Source of the DNA: Myxococcales bacterium
GTDB taxonomy: Bacteria; Myxococcota_A; Polyangia; Polyangiales; Polyangiaceae
Assembly (NCBI GenBank): GCA_025351875.1
Contig: JANXVA010000411.1
Location: 1-61,655, forward strand
Length of the DNA: 61,655 nt
Reading direction: 5' to 3'
The notes beneath the pieces were generated by a model, which worked only from the letters and a program-made list of their open reading frames with translations, was not told the DNA's origin and searched no databases. Below, one piece after another: positions 54,036 through 61,655 of this stretch (its first letter is position 1; each line of letters starts with the position of its first letter). Made by a program: the position numbers and the translations under genes.

Positions 54036-55217
54036 ATGCCGACGGATCCACTCGAACACCTCGCCCAGCAGCTCGAGCACCTCGAGCAGCAGGGGCTTCG
54101 CCGGCGCGCCGCCGAGCCCCCCGAGGCTGGCGCGCTCTCGTTCTGCTCGAACGACTACCTGGGTCTCGGATGCCGTCCTGCTCCTGTCGCCGCGTCCGGC
54201 GCGGGGGCATCCCGGCTGATCGCGGGCGAGCGTGTCGAGCACCGTCGGCTCGAGCGGGCCTTCGCCACCTGGCTCGGCGTCGAGGACGCGCTCGCCTTCA
54301 CCAGCGGCTACGCGGCCAACGTGGGGACGCTCTCGGGGGTGGCCGGGGCCGGTGACCTCATCGTCAGCGACGCCCTCAACCATGCCTCCCTGATCGACGG
54401 CGCGCGCCTCTCCCGCGCACGCGTGGTCGTCGCCCCGCACGGAGACGTCGATGCGGTAGCCCGCGCCCTGGCCGAGCGGTCCGAGGCGCGCGCCTGGGTC
54501 GTCGTCGAGAGCTACTTCAGCATGGACGCCGACGGACCCGACCTCGTCGCGCTGCGCCGCACCTGCGATGCGCACGGAGCCGGCCTCTACGTCGACGAGG
54601 CTCATGCGCTGGGCGTCCTCGGGCCGCAGGGCCGCGGTCGTTGCGCCGAGGCGGGTGTCGTTCCCGACGTGCTCGTGGGAACGCTGGGGAAGTCCTTCGG
54701 AAGCCAGGGCGCGTTCGCCGCGGGGCGCACGGTCCTGCGCGACTGGCTGTGGAACCGAGCCCGCTCCTTCGTCTTCTCGACCGGCCTCGCGCCCGTCTGC
54801 GCGGCGGCCGCGGTCCGCTCGCTCCATCTGGTGATCGAGCAGCCAGATCTCTACGTGAGCGTTCGAGCACGCTCCGCGCGACTCCGCGCCGGTCTGGTCG
54901 CGGCGGGCGCAGTGGTGGGCTCGACGCTCGGGGGAGCGACGTCACCGCAGGGAGCGTCGGACGAGGTCCCGCGGCTGCTCGGGTTCGGGCATATCGTTCC
55001 GGTCGTCCTCGGGACCCCCGCCCGGGCGCTCTGGTGGGCCGAGCGCCTGCGCGCGCTCGCCGTGCAGGTCCTCGCAATCCGTCCGCCGACGGTACCCGCG
55101 GGCGGTGCGCGTATCCGGCTCACGGTGACGGCGCAGCACTCCGACGAGGATGTCGACAGGGCAATCGAGGCCTTCGCCTCCGTCCTGCGCACCGAGCGAG
55201 GCGAGGCGGGCTCGTGA
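54036..55217 (+). CDS. bioF: 8-amino-7-oxononanoate synthase
   Basis: 393 residues. PLP enzyme joining pimeloyl thioester and L-alanine in biotin synthesis. [11 protein letters not shown] at the N-terminus, [66 protein letters not shown], and the PLP lysine in [13 protein letters not shown]. Homologous to 2-amino-3-ketobutyrate ligase, but the coupled bioD makes bioF the safe call. The start codon follows directly on a parS-like site, and there is no normal Shine-Dalgarno because the parS occupies that position. Confidence 0.93.
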   Translation: MPTDPLEHLAQQLEHLEQQGLRRRAAEPPEAGALSFCSNDYLGLGCRPAPVAASGAGASRLIAGERVEHRRLERAFATWLGVEDALAFTSGYAANVGTLSGVAGAGDLIVSDALNHASLIDGARLSRARVVVAPHGDVDAVARALAERSEARAWVVVESYFSMDADGPDLVALRRTCDAHGAGLYVDEAHALGVLGPQGRGRCAEAGVVPDVLVGTLGKSFGSQGAFAAGRTVLRDWLWNRARSFVFSTGLAPVCAAAAVRSLHLVIEQPDLYVSVRARSARLRAGLVAAGAVVGSTLGGATSPQGASDEVPRLLGFGHIVPVVLGTPARALWWAERLRALAVQVLAIRPPTVPAGGARIRLTVTAQHSDEDVDRAIEAFASVLRTERGEAGS

Positions 55218-55912
55218 GCGCTCGGCTCCTCGTCGTCAGCGGCACGGGGACGGGGATCGGGAAGACCCACGCGACCGCGGCGCTCCTCGCCGCGTGGTCT
55301 CGCGTTCTGTCGCAACATGGGGTCGCCGAGCCGCGGCTGGCGGGCTTGAAGCCGGTGGAGAGTGGCGCGGTTCCCGGTGGCCCGAGCGACGCGCTGACCC
55401 TTGAACAGGCGTCCACGTTTCACGTGAAACGGTTCCCCCCGCCCTACATGCTCGCCCGTCCCGTCTCTCCCCATCTTGCTGCGGCAAGCGAGGGTCGGAC
55501 GCTCGAGCTGAGCGTCATCCTGCGCTATGTCGAGGGTGTCCGCGACCTCACCGACGGCGTCGCGGTAGAGCTCCCGGGAGGACTGTTCACGCCGCTGGCG
55601 CCAGGGCTGTCCAATGCCGATGTCGCAGTCGCGCTGAGGCCCGACGCGGTCTTGCTGGTGGCCCCCGATCGCCTCGGCGTGCTCCACGACGTCGGTGCGG
55701 CGACACGCGCTGCGGTGGCGCTTGGGCTCGCCATCACGGGCGTGATCCTGGTCACACCTGAGCTCGCCGACGACTCGACCGGGACGAACGCCGCGGAGCT
55801 CGCCCACGTGACGCGGATCCCGGTGGTGGCCGTGCTCCCGCGAGCCGACGTCGCGACCCTTGCCCACCGCGACGACATCGACGCATGGCTCCGAAGCTTC
55901 GCGCGCGGTTAG
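55214..55912 (+). CDS. bioD: Dethiobiotin synthetase
   Basis: 232 residues from a GTG overlapping the bioF stop (GTGA). ATP-dependent carboxylase that closes the ureido ring of dethiobiotin. Walker A SGTGTGIGKTHATAAL, substrate Lys in GLKPVESGA, and a C-terminal region of P-loop type. The usual EGVGG-type motif region is diverged (VELPGGLFTPLAPGLSNADV). Residues STFHVKRF are encoded by a second parS-like sequence, which constrains this part of the protein. Confidence 0.85.
   Translation: MSARLLVVSGTGTGIGKTHATAALLAAWSRVLSQHGVAEPRLAGLKPVESGAVPGGPSDALTLEQASTFHVKRFPPPYMLARPVSPHLAAASEGRTLELSVILRYVEGVRDLTDGVAVELPGGLFTPLAPGLSNADVAVALRPDAVLLVAPDRLGVLHDVGAATRAAVALGLAITGVILVTPELADDSTGTNAAELAHVTRIPVVAVLPRADVATLAHRDDIDAWLRSFARG
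55416..55431. promoter_or_regulatory. parS: parS-like ParB-binding site 2, inside bioD
   Basis: CGTTTCACGTGAAACG has the same perfect 14-bp core GTTTCACGTGAAAC (14 of 16 against the consensus). It lies within the bioD coding sequence, 1397 bp from site 1. parS sites within genes are normal in bacteria. Confidence 0.75.
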
Positions 55913-55950
55913 CCCCCGCACACGCTTCGACGACCCGCATCTCGTCTCCA

Positions 55951-55974
55951 CGTGCCCGTGCCCGTGCCCGTGCT
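55951..55974 (+). repeat. Hexanucleotide tandem repeat, four copies
   Basis: CGTGCC is repeated three times followed by CGTGCT, in the 114-bp spacer between convergent bioD and the ABC ATPase gene. A possible slippage site; no function seen. Confidence 0.6.
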
Positions 55975-56014
55975 CGCCTCGCGACGGCGTCCCCGACCGA
56001 CACCTTTTCCGTCT

Positions 56015-56028
56015 AGAGCAATTGCTCT
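56015..56028. terminator. Palindrome at ABC gene stop
   Basis: AGAGCAATTGCTCT is a perfect 14-bp palindrome overlapping the ABC ATPase stop codon in the convergent spacer after bioD. AT-rich for this genome. Perhaps a weak hairpin or protein site. Confidence 0.3.
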
Positions 56029-56725
56029 ACTCCGCGTCGCCCGTGATCCGCCCCCGGTCGAGCGCGACACGCACATCCCCAGCCGCGCTCGCAAACCCCT
56101 CATCATGCGTGATCACCACCACGACAGCCCCGCGCGACGCCTCGTCGCGCAGCACGGCGCGGAGCGCGTCGATGCTCTTCGTGTCGAGCCCCGTCGTCGG
56201 CTCGTCGAGCAGCAGCAGCCTCGGCGTGTGCACGAGCGCGCGCGCGAGCGCGACACGCTGGCGCTGTCCGCGCGAATAGGTGCGAAACGGGCGCTCCGCG
56301 AAGGAGCCGAGCTCGAACCGCGCGCGTGCCGCCTCGAACGCCGGGTGAGCCGGCAGGCCGTGAAGTCGTGCCGCGAGCTCGATGTTCTCGCGCCCCGTGA
56401 GGTCTGCGTAACAGAGCGAATCGTGCCCGACCCAGCCGAGGACCGTCCGCACCTCCTCGCGCGAGCGACCGAGCAAGCCATGCGAGACCTTGCCGGAGGT
56501 CGGGCGCGTCAACGTCCCGAGGATCGAGAGGAGCGTCGACTTCCCGGACCCGTTCGGCCCCACCACCATGGAGACCCGACCCGCCACGAACTCGACCGTT
56601 ACACCGACGAGCGCCCGTACCGGACCATAGGTCTTCGTCACCGCGCGCAGGCCGACCCGAACATCGCTCCCCGGATCCGGCACCCGCGCAGCTTGCCGCT
56701 CTTCGCTCGTGGAGGGCAAGCGCAT
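56027..56725 (-). CDS. ABC transporter ATP-binding protein
   Basis: 232 residues. Walker A VVGPNGSGKSTLLSILG, Q-loop region GWVGHDSLCYADLTGRENIELAARL, a signature YSRGQRQRVALARAL (unusual in place of LSGGQ), Walker B LLLLDEPTTGLD, and the switch His in VVITHDEG. Size and LTGRENIEL suit a CcmA-type or ABC-2 exporter ATPase, but no permease gene is adjacent, so the cargo is unknown. A start at ATG 56725 gives a 26-residue leader before the domain; a later start is possible. Divergent from moxR by 102 bp. Confidence 0.85.
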   Translation of the reverse strand: MRLPSTSEERQAARVPDPGSDVRVGLRAVTKTYGPVRALVGVTVEFVAGRVSMVVGPNGSGKSTLLSILGTLTRPTSGKVSHGLLGRSREEVRTVLGWVGHDSLCYADLTGRENIELAARLHGLPAHPAFEAARARFELGSFAERPFRTYSRGQRQRVALARALVHTPRLLLLDEPTTGLDTKSIDALRAVLRDEASRGAVVVVITHDEGFASAAGDVRVALDRGRITGDAE

Positions 56726-56827
56726 GTCGGGCTGCCGTGCACCCCATGCGGCACAAGGTGCGCAATGAGCGCCCACCCGGGTGTCCGAAAAGGTTGGACT
56801 CCCGCAGGCCGTGCTATTCTCGACTCC

Positions 56828-57790
56828 ATGACTGCTGCGCCCGCCCTCCTCGGCGAGGAGCTTCCGCTCATCCAGAAGATGCGGCAGGCCGTAGAGGGCG
56901 CGCTCGAGGGCAAGGCCGACGCCGTGGAGCTCGCGCTCGTCGCGCTGCTCGCGCGAGGACACCTCCTCATCGAGGACGTCCCCGGCGTCGGCAAGACCAC
57001 CCTCGCGCGCGCGCTCGCACGCGCCGTCGGCGGCGAGCTGAGACGCGTGCAGTTTACAAGCGATCTGCTCCCGAGCGACGTCGTCGGCGTCTCGGTCTAC
57101 GACCAGCGCGACGCCAAGTTCGTCCTTCGCCAGGGTCCGATCTTCGCAAACGTGCTCCTCGCGGACGAGATCAACCGCGCGAGCCCGCGTACACAGTCCG
57201 CGCTCCTCGAAGGCATGAACGAGGCGCAGGTCTCGATCGATGGCGAGACCATCCCGCTGCCGGAGCCGTTCTTCGTCATCGCGACCCAGAACCCTCAGGA
57301 CTTCGCCGGCACCTTCCCGCTGCCCGAGTTGCAGCTCGACCGCTTCATCCTCCGCCTCCGCATCGGCTACCCGCCGCCGCAGGTGGAGATGCGCCTCCTC
57401 CTGGAGGGTCAGTCCGACACCGCGAGGGACGTCCCGGTCGTGCTCGATCCAGGGCGTCTCGTCGCGCTTCAGCGTCAGGTTGACCGCGTCACCGTCGACA
57501 ATGCGCTGCTCACGTACCTGCACGCGCTCATCACCGCGACGCGGACGTCGCCGGTGCTCTCGCTCGGCGCGTCCACGCGCGGAGCCATGGCGCTCGGCAA
57601 GGCTGCCCGCGCTCGCGCGCTCGTCCGCGGCCGGCCCTTCTGCATCGCCGACGACATCCACGATCTTGCCGTGCCGGTGCTCGCTCACCGCGTCCGTCTC
57701 GCCACCCACGCCGACGGTTTCGTTCCCTCGCGCGACGAGGCCGAGGCCGCCGTCCGCGACATCGTCGCGCGCGTCCCCGTTCCTCTATGA
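56828..57790 (+). CDS. MoxR-family AAA+ ATPase
   Basis: 320 residues. Walker A LIEDVPGVGKTTLARALARA, Walker B NVLLADEINRASPRTQSALLEGM, sensor-1 FFVIATQNPQDFAGTFPLPE, sensor-2 region STRGAMALGKAARA. MoxR ATPases act as chaperones or activators of proteins with VWA/DUF58 domains. It overlaps the DUF58 gene by ATGA, and the transglutaminase gene follows, giving the classical MoxR-DUF58-TgpA arrangement. Confidence 0.95.
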   Translation: MTAAPALLGEELPLIQKMRQAVEGALEGKADAVELALVALLARGHLLIEDVPGVGKTTLARALARAVGGELRRVQFTSDLLPSDVVGVSVYDQRDAKFVLRQGPIFANVLLADEINRASPRTQSALLEGMNEAQVSIDGETIPLPEPFFVIATQNPQDFAGTFPLPELQLDRFILRLRIGYPPPQVEMRLLLEGQSDTARDVPVVLDPGRLVALQRQVDRVTVDNALLTYLHALITATRTSPVLSLGASTRGAMALGKAARARALVRGRPFCIADDIHDLAVPVLAHRVRLATHADGFVPSRDEAEAAVRDIVARVPVPL

Positions 57791-58926
57791 CCGAGAGGGG
57801 CTCTGGCTCTTCTGAACCCGAGACTCGAATGAGGGAGCCCAAAGCAGAGGTAAAGCCGCCTTCGCGGTTCCGGCTTCGGCTGTCGCGCTTGCGCACGCCG
57901 CGCAAGCTGAAGTTCACGCGTGAGGGGAAGTTCTTCGTCGGCATCACGCTGGGCGTCGGCTTCGCGGCGATCAACACCGGCAACAACCTCCTCTACCTCC
58001 TCCTCGGAATGCTGCTCGCGCTCATCATCGTCAGCGGGCTCATGAGCGAGCTCAGCCTGCGCGATCTCACCGTCGTCCGCCGCCTTCCGCTCCGCGCGCA
58101 GGTCGGGCGTCCGCACCTCGTCGAGATCGAGGTCTTCAACCACAAGGGTCGCGTCCCGTCCTACGCCATCGAGGTGGAAGACCTGCGCGCCGGTCAACCG
58201 GCCGACAAGCGCTGCTTCTTTCTGAAGATCTCTCCGAAGAGCGCGCAGGTCGCCGCCTATCGTCGGACGCCCGCGAAGCGCGGAAGGGACAAGCACGTCG
58301 GCTTCCGCATCGCCACGCGCTTCCCGTTCGGCCTCTTCGAGAAATCGCGCGAGGTCCCGGCCGAGGGCGAGCTGATCATCTATCCCGCAGTCGATCCGGT
58401 GCAGCTGCCGCCGATGCCCGCCGGGCGCTACGCCGGAGGAGATGCCGCCTTCGGTCGTGGTCACGGCGACGATTACTTGGGGCTCAAACTACTTCGAGAC
58501 GGCGAGGATCCGCGCGACGTCCACTGGCGCAAGAGCGCCGCTGTCGGCCAGCTCGTGATGCGCGAGCGCGCACGGGATGCGCGGCCGGACGTCGTGCTGC
58601 CACTCGACGTCGTTCGCCCCGACGAGGCCAAGGAGGAGTGGGCCACGACCTTCGAGCGGAAGATTCGCGACATCGCCTCCCGCGGCGTCGCGCACATCAA
58701 GCGCTTCGACGCCGTCACGATCAAGACGACCAGTAGCGAGGCGGTACGCGCCGACCGCATGACAGGCGCGGACCCGCTGCTACGCTTCCTCGCGCTCGTC
58801 GAGGCCGTGCCCGCGAGCTCGGCGCACGCCGCGAAGGCGAAGCTCGCCGCCCCTGGGCTCGAGCCCGACCCGGCGCCGGCACCGCACTCTTCGCCGAAGC
58901 CCCCCGCCGAGAAGGCTGCAGAATGA
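57787..58926 (+). CDS. DUF58 domain protein
   Basis: 379 residues. Two adjacent membrane helices near 45-85 (FFVGITLGVGFAAINTGNN, LLYLLLGMLLALIIVSGLM) and a cytoplasmic DUF58 region with the signature GHGDDYLGLKLLRDGEDPRDVHWRKSAAVGQLVMRE. The C-terminus is a Pro/Ala linker. DUF58 proteins are partners of MoxR ATPases in envelope-related assembly. Overlaps both neighbours by 4 bases (ATGA). Confidence 0.93.
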   Translation: MTERGSGSSEPETRMREPKAEVKPPSRFRLRLSRLRTPRKLKFTREGKFFVGITLGVGFAAINTGNNLLYLLLGMLLALIIVSGLMSELSLRDLTVVRRLPLRAQVGRPHLVEIEVFNHKGRVPSYAIEVEDLRAGQPADKRCFFLKISPKSAQVAAYRRTPAKRGRDKHVGFRIATRFPFGLFEKSREVPAEGELIIYPAVDPVQLPPMPAGRYAGGDAAFGRGHGDDYLGLKLLRDGEDPRDVHWRKSAAVGQLVMRERARDARPDVVLPLDVVRPDEAKEEWATTFERKIRDIASRGVAHIKRFDAVTIKTTSSEAVRADRMTGADPLLRFLALVEAVPASSAHAAKAKLAAPGLEPDPAPAPHSSPKPPAEKAAE

Positions 58927-61112
58927 GGTTCGGCCTCGTCCACCGCATCATGACCGATGCGCTCGCCGCGCTCGGTGTGCTCGCCGTCGTCAATACAGCG
59001 TCGATGTCCCCGTGGACGACGGCGCTGGTGCTCGTCAGTCTCGCACTGGCGCTGGCGGTCCCGGAGGCGTGGCAGAACCGCCCGACGCTCCGCCACCTGG
59101 CGACCATCGGGCCGCTCACGCTCTTCGCGGTCCAGGGCGTTCGGCTGCTCGCCGGGCGTCCCGCGCTCGACGTTGCGGTCGAGTTCGCCGCCATCCTGCA
59201 GATCGTCCGCCTCGCCACCCGGCGCGGCGCCGCGCACGACCAGCAGATCATCGTCCTCGCGTTGCTCCACTTCGTCGCGGGCACCGTCCTCGGCGGCGGC
59301 CTCAGCTACGGCCTCTGCTTCGTCGGCTTCCTCGTCGTGGCGCCGGGCGCTCTGGTGCTCAGCCATCTCCGGCGCGAGGTCGAAGGAAACTACCGCCAGG
59401 GTGCGCGCGATCGCACGGGTCTCCCGGTCGACGTCCCGCGGATCCTCCGCAGCCGGCGCGTCGTCGGTCGAGGCTTTCTCGCCACGACCTGCCTGCTCTC
59501 GGTCCCGATCTTCCTCTTCACCGCCGCGCTGTTCGTCATGTTCCCGCGCGTCGGGCTCTCGCTACTCCTCCTCAATCACCCGCAAAAGGGGCGCATGGTC
59601 GGCTTCTCCGACCGCGTCGACCTCGGCGAGGTCGGTGTACTCCGCAGCGACCCGTCGATTGCCCTTCGGTTCGAGGTCCCGGACCTGCCGGAGCCGCCCC
59701 CCGCGCGCCTCACGCTGCGTCTCCGCGGCACGGCGTTCGACCGCTACGACGGTCGGCGCTGGGAGCGGACGCAGCGCAGCGGCATCCACGGCGGGTTCGA
59801 CGGGACCGACACGCTCTCCATCGTGCGCCGGCCCGCCCCCTCCGACCGCCGCATCACGTTCGACCTCGAGCCGATCGACCCGTCCGTCGTGTTCCTCCCG
59901 CCCCGGACGGTGGCGCTCCAGGTACGCGTCCAGCAGCAGGCCGTACTCGGCGAGCCGCTCAACCTCTCGCGCGGCCCCGAGGGCGAGGTCCGCTACCAGG
60001 GTTCCGACTCGCACGGACTCCGCTACGACGCCTTCATCGCCGGCGACCGCGAGCCGATCGTCGAGAACCTCGCGCTACAGGATCGCCCCCGCTACCTCGA
60101 CCTCCCGCAGGAGATGCCGTCGCGCATCGGGCAGCTCGCCCACGAGTGGGCCGACGCCCAGCCGACCCCCTACCTCAAGGCGAAGGCCCTCGAGGAGCAC
60201 CTGAAGCACGACTTCAAGTACGACACGAACTCGCCCTCGGGCGGCAAGCCGCAGCCCGTCGACCATTTCCTCTTCGACTCGAAGCGCGGGCACTGCGAGT
60301 TCTTCTCGACGGCGATGGCGATCATGCTGCGCGAGCTCGGTATCCCGTCGCGCAACGTCACGGGCTTCGTCGGAGGAACGTACAACCGCTTCGGCCGCTA
60401 TTACGCCGTCCGCGAGGGCGACGCGCACTCGTGGGTCGAGGCCTACTTCGACGACCCGATCCGCGGATGGGTCACGTTCGATCCGACGCCCACTTCGGGA
60501 GCGCAGCCGCTCCAGGAGACCACCGGCGCGTACGTCTACATGCGCGATCTCGTCGAGGCGCTCTCCCAGCGCTGGAACCGCTACGTCATCGGCTACGACC
60601 TCAAGACGCAGGTCCGGATCTTCGAGGACATCAGCCGCGGCTACGAGCGCATGCGCGCCAAGACCGGCACGAACAAGGGCGTCGCCGAGCGCGTCACGCG
60701 CGGTCCCGTCATGGTCGGCATTCTCCTCGTCGGCGTCGGCGTCGGCTACGTCCTGTGGAAGCGGCGACGACGCTCCAAGGACAAGGACAAGGATACGACC
60801 CCGAAGCCTCGCGTCGACCCGAAGCTCGAGGCCGCCTCCGCGCTCTACCGCCAGCTCGAGCTCGCGCTCGTCACGCAGGGAATTTCTCGCCCGCCGTCGC
60901 TGCCTCCGCTCAGACACGCGGAGGAGCTCGCCGCCAGGTCGCACCCCCTGGCGGACGACATCCTCGAGCTCACGAACGTCTACCTCGCTGCGCGCTTCGG
61001 CGGCACCACGATGAGCGACGACTCCGCGCGCGACTACGAGAAGAAGGTTCGCGAGATCCGCACGTACAAGCCGCCGCCGCAGGTCCCTGCGGCAGCGGCC
61101 AGCGCGCCCTGA
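58923..61112 (+). CDS. TgpA-like transglutaminase membrane protein
   Basis: 729 residues. N-terminal membrane helices (about 10-190, DUF3488-like), a periplasmic part containing a transglutaminase-like core with catalytic Cys in SKRGHCEFFSTAMAIM, His in GDAHSWVEAYF and Asp in WVTFDPTP, then a further helix near 600 (VMVGILLVGVGVGYVLW) and a DUF4129-like tail (LEAASALYRQLELALVTQG). Related to P. aeruginosa TgpA, a periplasmic protein cross-linking or acyl-transfer enzyme. Third gene of the MoxR operon. Confidence 0.92.
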   Translation: MRFGLVHRIMTDALAALGVLAVVNTASMSPWTTALVLVSLALALAVPEAWQNRPTLRHLATIGPLTLFAVQGVRLLAGRPALDVAVEFAAILQIVRLATRRGAAHDQQIIVLALLHFVAGTVLGGGLSYGLCFVGFLVVAPGALVLSHLRREVEGNYRQGARDRTGLPVDVPRILRSRRVVGRGFLATTCLLSVPIFLFTAALFVMFPRVGLSLLLLNHPQKGRMVGFSDRVDLGEVGVLRSDPSIALRFEVPDLPEPPPARLTLRLRGTAFDRYDGRRWERTQRSGIHGGFDGTDTLSIVRRPAPSDRRITFDLEPIDPSVVFLPPRTVALQVRVQQQAVLGEPLNLSRGPEGEVRYQGSDSHGLRYDAFIAGDREPIVENLALQDRPRYLDLPQEMPSRIGQLAHEWADAQPTPYLKAKALEEHLKHDFKYDTNSPSGGKPQPVDHFLFDSKRGHCEFFSTAMAIMLRELGIPSRNVTGFVGGTYNRFGRYYAVREGDAHSWVEAYFDDPIRGWVTFDPTPTSGAQPLQETTGAYVYMRDLVEALSQRWNRYVIGYDLKTQVRIFEDISRGYERMRAKTGTNKGVAERVTRGPVMVGILLVGVGVGYVLWKRRRRSKDKDKDTTPKPRVDPKLEAASALYRQLELALVTQGISRPPSLPPLRHAEELAARSHPLADDILELTNVYLAARFGGTTMSDDSARDYEKKVREIRTYKPPPQVPAAAASAP

Positions 61113-61655
61113 TCAGTTGGCGAGCTTCGTGGTGAACGTGAGCCCGTCGGGCCCGCGGTCGACGCGAAGGTGGGTTCCGGGAGGGTACTCACCGGCGATG
61201 ACGTGCTTCGCCAGCGGGTTCTCGAGGTGCTGCTGGACGGCGCGCTTCAGCGGACGAGCGCCGTACTGCGGATCCCAGCCGACTTCGGCGAGGTAGTCCT
61301 TCGCGGCCGGGAGGAGCTCGATGGCGATCTCTCGCTTCGCGAGCCGCTCAGCGAACCGCGCGAGCTGGATGTCGATGATCTTGTGCATCTGCTCGCGCTC
61401 GAGCCGGTGGAAGACGACCATCTCGTCGAGCCGGTTCAAGAACTCCGGACGCATCGTCTTGCGTACCTCGTCCATCACCGCACGCTGGATGAGATCGCGC
61501 TTGTCCTCGGAGGGCAGATCGCGGTCCTCGATCGCCTGGATGTGCTGCGAGCCGATGTTGCTCGTCAGGATCAGGATGGTGTTCTTGAAGCTCACCGTCC
61601 GGCCCTGGCCGTCGGTGAGGCGCCCGTCGTCGAGCACCTGCAACAGCGTGTTGAA
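61113..61655 (-). CDS. clpB: ClpB chaperone, C-terminal part (5' end outside window)
   Basis: Only the last 180 residues are inside. The open frame continues to the right edge ([21 protein letters not shown]). [28 protein letters not shown] and the C-terminal [23 protein letters not shown] are diagnostic of the second AAA+ domain of ClpB. ClpB with DnaK re-solubilises aggregated proteins. Convergent with the transglutaminase gene with no spacer. Confidence 0.95.
   Translation of the reverse strand, partial: FNTLLQVLDDGRLTDGQGRTVSFKNTILILTSNIGSQHIQAIEDRDLPSEDKRDLIQRAVMDEVRKTMRPEFLNRLDEMVVFHRLEREQMHKIIDIQLARFAERLAKREIAIELLPAAKDYLAEVGWDPQYGARPLKRAVQQHLENPLAKHVIAGEYPPGTHLRVDRGPDGLTFTTKLAN

Overview
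The window is dense, very GC-rich DNA. Its gene content points to a member of the Myxococcota, most likely a Polyangia-type (Sorangium/Labilithrix-like) myxobacterium. The evidence is four eukaryote-like Ser/Thr kinases in 61 kb, PilZ, PEGA, TPR and HEAT proteins, many lipoproteins of unknown function, a DUF4388-type regulator and an AroK-AroB fusion. The taxonomic placement is inference from style and content; no rRNA gene is present. No tRNA, rRNA, CRISPR array, insertion sequence or phage gene was seen, and no stretch above 300 bases lacks a gene.

Left part (1-15.7 kb): a truncated AidB-type acyl-CoA dehydrogenase stands divergent to a GspG-like pseudopilin. Then come two lipoproteins (one a DUF362 protein with a CBM9-like tail), a membrane-anchored Ser/Thr kinase, an outer-membrane beta-barrel, a 1401-residue TPR/HEAT protein, a small lipoprotein overlapping tsaD, a frameshifted CxxxxCH lipoprotein, a diiron ferritin-like protein paired with a small Cys-motif secreted peptide, and an Lgt-like membrane protein.

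Middle-left (15.9-27.6 kb): a continuous minus-strand run. An OmpR-type regulator and its histidine kinase are followed by two membrane proteins. After them comes a tightly overlapping seven-gene set: two paralogous SPASM/twitch-like radical SAM enzymes, a glutaminase-less asparagine-synthetase-like protein, a full asparagine synthetase homologue, a UGT-like glycosyltransferase, a GT2 glycosyltransferase and an ASKHA-fold kinase-like protein. This is the best candidate here for an undescribed biosynthetic system. Its product is unknown and no precursor peptide was found.

Middle-right (27.8-50.2 kb): a polysaccharide-deacetylase-like lipoprotein, a PilZ protein with a membrane anchor and a C-terminal AMIN-like domain, a kinase with a repeat tail, an acyl-CoA carboxylase beta subunit, a kinase/PEGA/lipoprotein set, a PEGA beta-barrel protein, lysine 2,3-aminomutase-like KamA, a PpiC-type lipoprotein, and pyrH. 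These are followed by the minus-strand operon dapF - degenerate REC/GAF/GGDEF - degenerate REC/DUF4388 - Ser/Thr kinase.

Right part (50.3-61.6 kb): aroKB fusion, a lipoprotein, a beta-barrel-like protein, zapA, bioF-bioD, an ABC ATPase, the classical MoxR-DUF58-transglutaminase operon, and the C-terminal part of clpB at the edge. Two perfect 14-bp palindromes matching the core of the bacterial parS site lie just upstream of bioF and inside bioD, which suggests that the window is part of the centromere (origin-proximal) region of the chromosome.
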